This document shows positions 52,082 through 60,397 of a stretch of 64,000 nt of DNA, in pieces. The translations under genes were made by a program, and so were the position numbers. The number at the start of each line of letters is the position of its first letter. Position 1 is the stretch's first letter. This stretch comes from Streptomyces polyasparticus (GTDB lineage: Bacteria; Actinomycetota; Actinomycetes; Streptomycetales; Streptomycetaceae): positions 620,001 to 684,000 of the forward strand of contig NZ_JACTVJ010000006.1 of assembly GCF_014493765.1 (NCBI RefSeq). Direction: 5' to 3'. The notes under the pieces were generated by a model. The model had not been told where the DNA came from, ran no database searches, and was given only the letters and a program-made list of their open reading frames with translations.

Positions 52082-54939
52082 CGGTGTTTCCCATCGGCGA
52101 AGAGCTGGTCGACGATCCGCCGGGCGGCGTCGCCGCGGTCGTATTCGCCGAAGCGTGCGAGGAACTGCTTGCGCGCCGGTGCGTAGTCGTCCGCCCAGGC
52201 GTGCAGGGACTTGACGGCCGCGAGGAACTCCTCCTCGGTGGTGACCATCGGCCCCGGCGTGCAGGAGGCCAGGTCGAAGTAGGTGCCGCGGCCGTCGTGT
52301 GCGTAGGCGTCGTAGTCGTACGCGAAGAAGAGCATCGGCCGCTCGAGGAGGGCGTAGTCGAACATCACGGAGGAGTAGTCCGTGATCAGCGCGTCGGCGA
52401 GCTCCAGGAGCGGCGCGGTGTCGTGGAGCGCGGACACGTCGATGACCCGGCCGGTCACCGAAGGCGGCAGCACGACGTGGTTGAGGTAGTGCGCGCGGAT
52501 CAGGAGGACGTACCGGTCGCCGAACTCCTCGGCGAAGCGCTCCACGTCGAAGGGCAGCTCGAAGCGGTGTCCGCCGCCCGTACGGAAGGTGGGCGCGTAG
52601 AGGAGCACCTCCTTGTCGTCCGGGATCTCCAACTCGGCGGCGAGCGGGCCGCGTTCGCGTCGGCCGGTGGCGCTCTCGGTCTGCCGGGTGCGGACCAGGG
52701 AGTCGTTGCGCGGATACCCGGTCCGCAACAGGCGTGCCTCATCCTGGTGCAATGCCTTGGCGAGGGTACGCACGTCATGCTCGGTGCGGACCACGAAATG
52801 GTCGAAGCGCCCCAACGCGTCCTGCTGCAACCGCTGTTGATCCCGCGTCATCGACTTCAGCTCGGGCAGGTCGAAACCCATCCGCTTGAGCGCCGAGCCG
52901 TGCCAGGTCTGCACGTACGTGGTCTGCGGACGCTTGCGGAGTCCGAGCGGGAAGCTCTGGTTGTCCACCCAGAACTCGGCCTGGGCCAGGGCCCTGAGGT
53001 AGGGCAGCGACCAGCGTCGTACGAGGGTGGCGTCCTGCGGAAACCCCTGCGGGCTTCCCTGGTAGGACCAGATGGCTTTGAAGTCCAGCCCTTGGCGGCG
53101 CATCTCCTCGTAGAGGGCTCGGGGGCTGTCGCTGTACTGCTTGCCGAGGTGGCTTTCGAAGACGACGGTGCGTCTGCGCACGGGCAGTCGGCAGAAGACC
53201 TCGTGGTAGATGCGGAGCTTCGAGTCGCCGGAGCCGAGCTTCTTGCGCAGGGCCCGGGCCTTTCGGTAGCCGGCCTTGCCCAGCGTGCCCGGGGCTCCGC
53301 GCACCGTACGCTCGATCAGCCCGGAGGCGCGTACGGCGGGCGAGCCAAGGGACACCAGGCGGAAGGCGAGGTGTCCTTTCGCGCTGACGTGCGGCTCGAC
53401 GCGGTCGCCGGTCAGTCGGGTCAGCCGAGGCCGCACCGGCACGTCCTGGCCGTCCAGAGCCGTGTCCCCGGCCGTGATCCGCGAGACGGTGCCCTCGCCG
53501 TCCGCCTCCAGGCGCATCCGTATGTCCCATACGGCGTCGACGATCCCCAGGGGACGCAGCCGCCGCCCGAGATCCGCCTCCGTCTCCCAGCTGATCGAGT
53601 GGCCGTCGTGGCGCAGGGCCCGCACGGGGAAGGTGAACGACTGCAAGCTCTTGCGGCGGGCCGTGAGGACGAGCTCGCCGCGCAGTGCGGCGTCGGCCGG
53701 GATCGAATGGAGCGGGTTGGTGATGCGGCCGGACAGCGTGACCGTGGTGCCCGTCGCGGCGTACCCGGTCAGTTCGTTGCGCAGGAACATCTGCTCAATC
53801 GGCTTCTGGTGATGGCCGAGATCCGTCACGTCCAGGACGCTTCGGCCCAGTGGATCCTCCAGGTGACCTGCGGCGTCGGTCCAGTAGACGCGTCCGTCGC
53901 GCTGCGCGAGCGGGGAGGAGATCTTGTCCCGGTTGATGAGGGTGTCCACGGCCGGGATCAGCTGCTCCCGGTCGCCTCGGCGCAGCAGGTAGGCGCAGAT
54001 CGCCACAGAGGGGTGGACCGCCTCGTAGGCAGCGGCGTCGATGCCCGCGAGGTACTCCTGGGAGAGTGCGGCGAACTCGCTGCGGTAGCTGTCGTCGCGC
54101 AGCGGGAGGTCGCGCAGGTGCAGGACGAGATCGTGCTTGAGGAACTTGGCGTCCTTGGCGAGCTTGAGATCGTGCAGTCCTCGCTCCTCGAGGAGCGCGT
54201 CGATGCGGCGGTGGATCTCCAGACGGTGCGTGTAGTTGGTGATCTCGTGGCGGCTGTTGGTGACCGACTTGGCCGCCGCTTTCTGGCGGACGTTCCAGAA
54301 GTAGACCTGGTTGGGAATGAGTGTGATGCGCCGCGCGGCCAGGTACGCCTCGGCGATGAACTGCAGGTCCTCGTAGAACATCCCCTTGGGGAAACGGAGT
54401 GCGTGCGCGAGGAGGAACTCGCGGCGGTAGCACTTGTTCGTGGACAGCGTGTCCCAGACGAACAGATCAGGCAGCTCGGTCACCGACTCCACGGTGCGGG
54501 TGCGCGAATACAGCCAGGGGTACCACTCGTTCGTGCTCCGGTGACGGCTGTCGAGGTGCCGGCGTACGCACAGCCCGGAGACGATGTCGCTGCCCGTCTC
54601 CTCGGCGGCTTCGAGCAGGTTGCGGCAGGCGTTGCGCTCCAGGACGTCGTCGCTGTCGAGGAACATGACGTGGCGGCCGAGGGCGTGGTGGATGCCGTGG
54701 TTGCGGGGCTCGCCGCCCGCGCCGCTGTTCTCGGGCAGTTGGAAGGCACGTATCCGGTGGGGATGGGCCGCGGCCAGTCGCTGTGCCACCGCGTACGAGG
54801 GATCGGTGCTGCAGTCGTCGACGATCACCACCTCGACGCTGCACAGCGTCTGGTCGAGGACCGACTGGACGGCGGCGGGCAGCCGTTCGGCGTCGTTGTG
54901 CACGATGACCACGACGGAGATGTCCGGTTGAGGATTCAC
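52078..54939 (-). CDS. GT2 glycosyltransferase fused to TagF-like CDP-glycerol glycerophosphotransferase
   Basis: 953 residues. GT2 domain at about 1-250 (SVVVIVHND, VIVDDCSTD, FLDSDD); a beta-rich middle (about 370-530); and a C-terminal TagF/TagB-like domain (about 590-945: VFESHLGKQYSDSPRALYEE, QTWHGSALKRMG, LLYAPTFR, ITDYSSVMFDYALLERPMLFF). TagF enzymes polymerise glycerol phosphate in teichoic acids, so this protein should build a phosphoglycerol-containing cell wall polymer. The fusion is common in actinobacteria. Coupled to the GT4 gene downstream. Confidence 0.92.
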   Translation of the reverse strand: MNPQPDISVVVIVHNDAERLPAAVQSVLDQTLCSVEVVIVDDCSTDPSYAVAQRLAAAHPHRIRAFQLPENSGAGGEPRNHGIHHALGRHVMFLDSDDVLERNACRNLLEAAEETGSDIVSGLCVRRHLDSRHRSTNEWYPWLYSRTRTVESVTELPDLFVWDTLSTNKCYRREFLLAHALRFPKGMFYEDLQFIAEAYLAARRITLIPNQVYFWNVRQKAAAKSVTNSRHEITNYTHRLEIHRRIDALLEERGLHDLKLAKDAKFLKHDLVLHLRDLPLRDDSYRSEFAALSQEYLAGIDAAAYEAVHPSVAICAYLLRRGDREQLIPAVDTLINRDKISSPLAQRDGRVYWTDAAGHLEDPLGRSVLDVTDLGHHQKPIEQMFLRNELTGYAATGTTVTLSGRITNPLHSIPADAALRGELVLTARRKSLQSFTFPVRALRHDGHSISWETEADLGRRLRPLGIVDAVWDIRMRLEADGEGTVSRITAGDTALDGQDVPVRPRLTRLTGDRVEPHVSAKGHLAFRLVSLGSPAVRASGLIERTVRGAPGTLGKAGYRKARALRKKLGSGDSKLRIYHEVFCRLPVRRRTVVFESHLGKQYSDSPRALYEEMRRQGLDFKAIWSYQGSPQGFPQDATLVRRWSLPYLRALAQAEFWVDNQSFPLGLRKRPQTTYVQTWHGSALKRMGFDLPELKSMTRDQQRLQQDALGRFDHFVVRTEHDVRTLAKALHQDEARLLRTGYPRNDSLVRTRQTESATGRRERGPLAAELEIPDDKEVLLYAPTFRTGGGHRFELPFDVERFAEEFGDRYVLLIRAHYLNHVVLPPSVTGRVIDVSALHDTAPLLELADALITDYSSVMFDYALLERPMLFFAYDYDAYAHDGRGTYFDLASCTPGPMVTTEEEFLAAVKSLHAWADDYAPARKQFLARFGEYDRGDAARRIVDQLFADGKHR

Positions 54940-54970
54940 GTGTGTTTCCTGTGTCGTTCTTTGGCGGGGT

Positions 54971-57129
54971 CTACAGCGCGGGGTGCGGCGAGTCCTGCCG
55001 GGCGCCGCCGAGCTCGGCGGCCGGGCGTGGGCGTGTGCTGATGTGCGTGCGCAGGGCGAGGTTGTTGTCGGCCGTGAGTTGGGCCTGGACCGTCAGGGAT
55101 CCGTGGGGCAGTGCGAGATGGGCCGCGGGGAACTGATCGATGCCCTTGCGATCCGGAAGGTCGCCGAAGAGGCGGGCGGGGCGCAGGGAGCGGCCCGGGT
55201 CGTGCGGGGTCAGGTGGATGTCCCACACGGCGCTGTGTCCCGGATGGAGGCCGGCCAGTTGGTGCAGCGCGATGTCCGCCGTGAACGTGTGGCCGGCCTC
55301 GATGCGGCACGGTGTGTGGAACCGCACGCTGTCCGTGCCGCGCATGCGAGCGGCGAGCCGGTAGCCGCGGCCTGCGGTGTCGGCTCCGTGCAGGGTGCCG
55401 GTGACGGTCAGGACTTCGGATGTTGCGGTGACCGTGTCGAGTTCGGCGTGTTCCGGCCGGTTCCAGGTGCGCAGGGCGAGGTGGCCGTCGGCGGTGACGT
55501 ACGGGATGGTGCTCGCCCAGCCGGCCCCGGACGGGTGCGGCAGGGACAGGCCGACCAGGCGGCTGGTCTCCACCGAACCCGCGTGGACGCGACGGCTTCT
55601 CCCGTCGACGCTCTGTTGGATGTGGACGTCCCAGTGCCCCTCGGGCAGCGGCCGGCCGTCGCGGTACAGGATGAGGCGCGCTTGCGGGTCGGCTTCCGGT
55701 CCGGATCCGATACGGAAGCGCAAGGAGACGGGCTCGGCGGCTGTACCCTCGCGCGGTCTCAGCACCAAGGTCCAAGTGCCCGCGGCGAGTTCATGGGTCG
55801 GAATGCGCAGGGTGAGCGCGCCGTCCTGGGATGCACGGCAGTCGACGGCGACGGGCGGCAGCTCCTTGCCGAGCAGCGCCGCCACATGCAGGCGCTCGGC
55901 GAGCCGACCCGCGCGCATGCGCAGCGGTGGGGCGGGAGGACGGGCGGGGCTCGGCGTGACCGAGGCGTCGGATTCCGGGGCCAACGCCCCGAAGAGCGCC
56001 TCGTATTGACGCGCGATGTGATCGGGCAGGTAGTGGCGCGCGGTGCGCCGTGCCATCTCGCCCTGCGGAACCGCTCGGCGTCATTCGCGATGAGGCGGCA
56101 CAGCGCGTCGGCGAGATGGTCCTCGACCGGTCCCTCGGCCGGGACGAGCAGGCCGTCCCTGCCATGACTGATGATCTCGCGAGGCCCGTAGTCGCAGTCG
56201 GTCGCCACGACCGGGACACCCAGCCGCATGGCCTCGACGATCGGCATCCCGAACGCCTCGGTTGAGCTGGACACGACGGTGATGGCGCCCTTGGCCCACT
56301 CGGTGTCGATGGGGGAGTGCGGGCCCATGAGGAACACGTTTGCGTGCAGGCCGAGTTCGTCGATACGGCGGCGCAGGGCGGCCCGCTCCCGGCCGCGGCC
56401 GTAGATGCGCAGGGTCCAGTCGGGGTGGCGGGCGACCACCTTGGCGAAGGCGCCGATGAGGCGGTCGAAGTGCTTGGCGGGGACGAGGCTGCCGGCGGCG
56501 ACCACGATCCGCGAGGTGCCGGTGGCGGCCTCGACCACGGGCGCGGGGCAGCAGTTGGCGATATGGGTGATCAGGACCTGCCGGACGGGCAGGGCCTTGT
56601 CGTAGGCGAGGGCGTCGCCCTCGGAGAGGGTCACGAAGGCGTCGAGCCGGTCGATGGCCGCATCCTGGTCGCGGCGCACCTGTTCGCTGTGGGAGGCGCG
56701 GGTGAGGTGTTCCTGTCCGATGCGCAGGTAGGCGTCCGTGCGGCCGTGTTCGGCCAGCATGCACACCAGATACGGACGGGTGGCGATCACGACGTCGCTG
56801 TCCGTGCGGCGCAGGAAGTCCGCGAGCCGCTGCTCACCCAGGGCGCTCGGAGGAGTCCTGCTCGCGTAGAGAACGTCGAGCGGACAGACGGCTCCGAGGG
56901 TCTGAACCTCGGGCTCGTCACGGACGTCATGGCGTGCGGATGGCCGCAAGTCCACCAACGGACGCACGCGCACCCGCTCATCGACGGGCACGCGCATGCG
57001 CTCCGCCGTGCGGTAGTAGGACACGATCTGTACGTCGTGGCGCTCGGCGAGGGCGGTGGCGAGGTTGGCCGTCGCGCGGATCGTGCCATCGATCCCGTAC
57101 GCGTCGAACAGCAGGAAAGTGATCTTCAT
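54971..57129 (-). pseudogene. GT4 glycosyltransferase with C-terminal beta domain, split by a frameshift
   Basis: Frame 1 (from 57129) encodes a GT4 enzyme: MKITFLLFDAYGIDGTIRATANLATALAE, then VVAAGSLVPAKHFDRLIGAFAKV and STEAFGMPIVEAMRLGVPVVATD. At about 56057-56062 the frame breaks after ERFRRA; in the next frame it continues MARRTARHYLPDHIARQYEALF and a beta-rich domain to 54971 resembling the middle of the GT2-TagF protein. One lost G (GCGGAG to GCGAG) explains it. Either the gene is broken or the base call is wrong. The second part could restart at ATG 56056 (GGGCGAG upstream). First gene of the operon. Confidence 0.75.
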
Positions 57130-57201
57130 CGGGTGCCTCGTGGTCGCCGTGGGCTTCGGAGCCGTATGTCAACCACCGTGACGAAGGTGCAGATCGGGTG
57201 G

Positions 57202-57259
57202 TATCCGGCAGAGGGCCGGTGCGACCCCGCCGGGTGGCGGCCGTGCCCCCGCCGGACGG
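57202..57259 (-). promoter_or_regulatory. Island regulon promoter, glycosyltransferase operon
   Basis: On the minus strand: CCGTCCGGCGGGGG (57246-57259), CCACCCGGCGGGGT (57224-57237) 22 bp on, 16 bases, then CGGATA (57202-57207). The operon start is 72 bases downstream. Confidence 0.68.
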
Positions 57260-57268
57260 CGGGGCAGC

Positions 57269-57326
57269 CTGCTCGGGGGCTTGATTCCAGCCGGTCGGCG
57301 GGGGTTTGTCGGCCACCCGTCGGATA
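57269..57326 (+). promoter_or_regulatory. Island regulon promoter, TerD-A
   Basis: Box 1 is weaker, CTGCTCGGGGGCTT (57269-57282); box 2 CCGGTCGGCGGGGG (57291-57304); 16 bases; CGGATA (57321-57326). Back to back with the operon promoter at 57202. Confidence 0.6.
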
Positions 57327-57407
57327 CCGGCGGCCGGCGGCGGCGACGAAGGCTCGTGGTGTGCGAACCGGGCAGTCTCGAGTGCCGGTCAACTCCTGGG
57401 AGTCTTC

Positions 57408-57989
57408 ATGTCCATCACCCTCACCAAGGGCCAGAGGATCAGCCTGACCAAGTCCGACACGACCCTCCTGACGCACGTGCGTATGGGCCTCGGCTGGCAG
57501 GCGGCGCCGCGCACGGGACTGCTCGGGAAGCTCCTCGGCCCCCAGGCGATCGACCTCGATGCCTCAGCGGTGCTCTACGCCGGCGGTGACGTCGTGGAGG
57601 TCGTCTACTTCCAGAACCTGGCCGGCATCTTCGGCGCGGTGGTGCACTCGGGCGACAACCGCTTCGGCGGCGAGGGTCCGGGAGACGCGGAGGCCATCTC
57701 CGTCGACTTCACGCGGCTGCCGGCGGAGGTGGACCAGATCGTCTTCACCGTGAACTCCTTCACCGGGGCGACCTTCGACGAGGTCGAGAACGCCTACTGC
57801 CGGCTGGTCGACGAGACCACAGGTGGCGAGCTCGCCCGCTACACCTTGTCCGGCGGCGGCTCCCACACCGCCCAGATCATGGCCAAGGTCTGCCGCATGG
57901 AGGCGGGCTGGGAACTGGCCGCCATCGGCGAACCCGCCCTCGGGGCAACCTTCCAGGACCTCCTGCCCGCCATCGAACGCCACTTGTGA
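57408..57989 (+). CDS. TerD-family protein, copy A
   Basis: 193 residues, one TerD domain: LTKGQRISLTKSD, MGLGWQ, IDLDASAVLYAGGDVVEVVYFQ, VHSGDNRFGGEGPGDAEAISVDF, and IVFTVNSFTGATFDEVENAYCRLVD. TerD domains bind calcium through the acidic DLDAS and GDN..G.GDAE sites, all kept here. Linked to tellurite, phage and stress responses and, in Streptomyces, to differentiation; cytosolic or membrane-associated. It starts with its own island-type promoter; copy B at 59504 is divergent. Confidence 0.9.
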   Translation: MSITLTKGQRISLTKSDTTLLTHVRMGLGWQAAPRTGLLGKLLGPQAIDLDASAVLYAGGDVVEVVYFQNLAGIFGAVVHSGDNRFGGEGPGDAEAISVDFTRLPAEVDQIVFTVNSFTGATFDEVENAYCRLVDETTGGELARYTLSGGGSHTAQIMAKVCRMEAGWELAAIGEPALGATFQDLLPAIERHL

Positions 57990-58004
57990 CGAGGCGCCGG
58001 GCCG

Positions 58005-58063
58005 CCGACCGGCGGGGTGGACCCCGGCCGGTCGGCGGGGGTGCGACCGAAGGCTGCCGGATG
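58005..58063 (+). promoter_or_regulatory. Island regulon promoter, DUF418-B
   Basis: Box 1 CCGACCGGCGGGGT (58005-58018); box 2 CCGGTCGGCGGGGG (58028-58041), 23 bp on; 16 bases; CGGATG (58058-58063). Start codon 34 bases further, as in copy A. Confidence 0.68.
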
Positions 58064-58097
58064 GTCCGCCACCGGGCCGCGCCGACAAGTTGGCTGT

Positions 58098-59384
58098 ATG
58101 ACACAGATACGGTCGTCCCAGGAGACACCCGCTCCTCAGGAGAACTCACCCCCAAAACCCCGTACTTCGGCCAAGTCGGCCGGGCAGCCCTCCGGCACGG
58201 CCTCGATGGGACGTCTGGTCGGGGTGGACCTGGCCCGTGCGCTGGCGGTGTTCGGCATGTACATCGTGCACATCGGTCCGATGCTGGAGTCCACGAGCGG
58301 GGTCGGCACCTGGGTCCGGTTCCTGGCCGACGGCCATTCGTCGGTCCTTTTCGCCACCCTCGCCGGGTTCTCGCTGATGCTGATCGCCGGCCGCCGTGAG
58401 CCGAAGACCGGCCTCGCCGGCCGCCAGGCCAAGGCCCGGATCGCGATCCGCGCCGTGATCCTGCTCGCGCTGGGCAGCGTGCTGGCGCTCGAGTACGGCG
58501 ACGTCATCATCCTCGGCTTCTACGGGGTCTACTTCCTCCTCGCCCTGCCCCTGCTGCGCATGTCCGCCAAGACACTGGCGATCGTCGCCTTCGGGCTCGC
58601 GCTGGTCACGCCGCAGCTGGCGTACGTCCTGAAGATGTGGCTGAGCGGGTCCGTACTGGAAAGCATCAATGCCCATGACCCGCTGGAGAAGTTCAACGAG
58701 GTCGGCATCGTCGATCTGCTGCTCACCGGCCTCTATCCGACGATCACGTGGATGCCGTTCCTGATCGCGGGCATGGCGCTGGCCCGTCTCGACCTGTCCG
58801 CCGCCTTCGTCCAGCGGCGCCTGGCCGCGCTCGGTGCCGCGCTCACCGTCGGCGCGTACGGTCTGTCCCTGCTGCTCGCGGGCAAGGAGATGGCGTTCGG
58901 GCAATTCGGCGGGTCATCCGGCGGCTCCGGGTCGATGTCCGGCGGCTCCGGGTCGTGGTCCGGTGGCTCCGGACCGGGGTCGGGCGGCAGCGGGGGCAGC
59001 GAGCAGCTCGTGTCGTCGGCTTCCGACCTGCTGGGTGCGGGTGCGCACACCGGCACCACGTTCGACATCCTCGGCAGCCTGGGCGTCGCGATCCTCGTGA
59101 TCGTGGGCGCGACGGTGCTGATGGACCGCCTGCCGATCCTGCACCGACTGGCGAAGCCGGTGATCGCCGTGGGCACGATGTCCCTGACCGCCTACGTGGG
59201 CCACTTCCTCGCGCAGACCGCGTGGCCCGCTTCCGGCGCCGGCACCACCAAGTCCTGGCTGCCCGTGCTGACGTACATCGCGGTGGCGATCGTGTTCGCC
59301 GCGATCTGGTCCCGCTTCTTCCGCCGCGGCCCCCTGGAGTATCTGCTCAACGCAGCCACCAAGCCCGCCAAGTACATCCGCTGA
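58098..59384 (+). CDS. DUF418 / acetyltransferase-like polytopic membrane protein, copy B
   Basis: 428 residues, closely similar to copy A at 45887 along its length (LVGVDLARALAVFGMYIVHIGP, FATLAGFSLMLIAGRREPKTGL, GTMSLTAYVGHFLA, RRGPLEYLL). The main difference is the loop at about 270-310: here a Gly-Ser repeat (GGSGSMSGGSGSWSGGSG) of about 35 residues, in copy A a shorter Ser-rich stretch. Same start peptide MTQI and same promoter-to-start distance, so the whole unit with its promoter was duplicated. Probable acyl transfer to envelope sugars; unproven. Confidence 0.85.
   Translation: MTQIRSSQETPAPQENSPPKPRTSAKSAGQPSGTASMGRLVGVDLARALAVFGMYIVHIGPMLESTSGVGTWVRFLADGHSSVLFATLAGFSLMLIAGRREPKTGLAGRQAKARIAIRAVILLALGSVLALEYGDVIILGFYGVYFLLALPLLRMSAKTLAIVAFGLALVTPQLAYVLKMWLSGSVLESINAHDPLEKFNEVGIVDLLLTGLYPTITWMPFLIAGMALARLDLSAAFVQRRLAALGAALTVGAYGLSLLLAGKEMAFGQFGGSSGGSGSMSGGSGSWSGGSGPGSGGSGGSEQLVSSASDLLGAGAHTGTTFDILGSLGVAILVIVGATVLMDRLPILHRLAKPVIAVGTMSLTAYVGHFLAQTAWPASGAGTTKSWLPVLTYIAVAIVFAAIWSRFFRRGPLEYLLNAATKPAKYIR
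58912..58997 (+). repeat. In-gene GGSGS-coding repeat
   Basis: Tandem near-copies of GGCGGCTCCGGGTCG encode the Gly-Ser linker of DUF418-B. Confidence 0.7.
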
Positions 59385-59434
59385 CGTCCCGGCCGGGGCT
59401 CGGCTCGCGAGCCCCGGCCCGACGTGAACCGCAA

Positions 59435-59469
59435 CGAAGCCCGCAAGGCGTTTCTCCTTGCGGGCTTCG
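59435..59469. terminator. Bidirectional terminator
   Basis: 14-bp perfect stem, 59435-59448 with 59456-59469 (CGAAGCCCGCAAGG), between DUF418-B and TerD-B. Confidence 0.85.
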
Positions 59470-59503
59470 GCCTGCCCAGGGGGCAGCACGCATGCGGGCA
59501 GGC

Positions 59504-60088
59504 TCAGCGGTGGCGCTGGATGGCCCGGAGGAGGTCGGGGAACGTGGTGCAGGTCGCCGGCTCGCCGATCGCGGTCATCGTCCACGCCTCGGCCGTGCGG
59601 GTCAGCTGCGCCATGATCAGCGCCGTGTGGGGGCCCGTGACCGGGAAGGTGTACCGGGCCAGTTCAACTCCCGCGCTCTCGTCGACGAGACGGCAGTGGG
59701 CGTGCCGCACGGTCTCGAAGGTGCTGCCGTCGAAGGAGCTGACGGCGAACACGATGCGGTCCGCGTGCGGAGGCAGCCGGGACAGGCGGGCGAAGAACGA
59801 CTCGGTGTCTCCCGCGTCCGCAGCGTCCTCCGCCATGAGAGCCGTGCTGTGCTCGACGGACTCGTCCGGGTTGATGGGGTTGTCGGCGAACAGGACGTCG
59901 AGGAACTGTCCGTGGTTGTACAGCGCGGCGAAGGTGCCGAGGTGGCCACGGTGGTGGAGTCCGAGCGCGCCGAGCAGTCCGGATCGCGGGGCGGGCTGCC
60001 AACCGATGCCCACGCGGATCAGGTTGAGCGGGCGGCCGTCCGGCCTGATCAGCGGGACCTGCTGGCCCTTGGCCATGAGCACGGGCAT
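59504..60088 (-). CDS. TerD-family protein, copy B (divergent)
   Basis: 194 residues. The overall TerD pattern is kept: MAKGQQVPLIRPDGRPLNLIRVGIGWQ, HADRIVFAVSSFDGSTFETVRHAHCRLVDE, ELARYTF, AWTMTAIGEPA. The first calcium site DLDAS is replaced (HLGTFAALYNHG) and the second site is altered (EHSTALMAEDAADAGDTES), so calcium binding is probably weakened or lost. It aligns best with copy A, suggesting duplication then divergence. ATG with GGAG upstream; island-type promoter at 60183. Confidence 0.85.
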   Translation of the reverse strand: MPVLMAKGQQVPLIRPDGRPLNLIRVGIGWQPAPRSGLLGALGLHHRGHLGTFAALYNHGQFLDVLFADNPINPDESVEHSTALMAEDAADAGDTESFFARLSRLPPHADRIVFAVSSFDGSTFETVRHAHCRLVDESAGVELARYTFPVTGPHTALIMAQLTRTAEAWTMTAIGEPATCTTFPDLLRAIQRHR

Positions 60089-60182
60089 GGGGACTCCACG
60101 GTGAGCGAAGGACTGGGCGGGCAGCGCGCTGCCTGGTGACGCAGGCGCTGTCCTCAGCCTCACGGGTCGCGTGAAGCGCGCG

Positions 60183-60240
60183 TATCCGGCTGCTGTCCGG
60201 GGCGGCCCCGCCAGTCGGCCCGGCTGCCCCCGCCATGTGG
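60183..60240 (-). promoter_or_regulatory. Island regulon promoter, TerD-B
   Basis: Minus strand: CCACATGGCGGGGG (60227-60240), CCGACTGGCGGGGC (60205-60218) 22 bp on, 16 bases, CGGATA (60183-60188). Confidence 0.65.
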
Positions 60241-60263
60241 CGGGTCCAGCCGGGCCGATGACG

Positions 60264-60397
60264 TGCCGTACGGGCACGGGCTCGCCCGCGGTGGCGTGCC
60301 TGTACGGGCGCAGGCTCGCCCGCGGTGGTGTGCCCTTAGGGGCACGGGCTCGCCACCGGTGGCCGGCCAGCACGGGCACTGCTCACCCGCGGTGGCG
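60264..60397. repeat. Four imperfect tandem copies of a ~34-bp unit
   Basis: Units begin at 60264, 60297, 60331 and about 60363 and share GGGCTCGCCCGCGGTGG plus a GTACGGGCAC-like stretch. They lie at the 3' end of the ABC transporter gene and run into its last codons. Confidence 0.7.

Noticed and set aside
52084-55041. 985-residue open frame on the plus strand
   Set aside because: Antisense to the GT2-TagF gene. Its Gly/Arg/Val/Glu-rich composition is the usual mirror of a GC-rich gene, with no recognisable domain.
60264-60397. CRISPR array
   Set aside because: Units are adjacent without unique spacers, differ from each other and reach into a coding end; no cas genes in the window.
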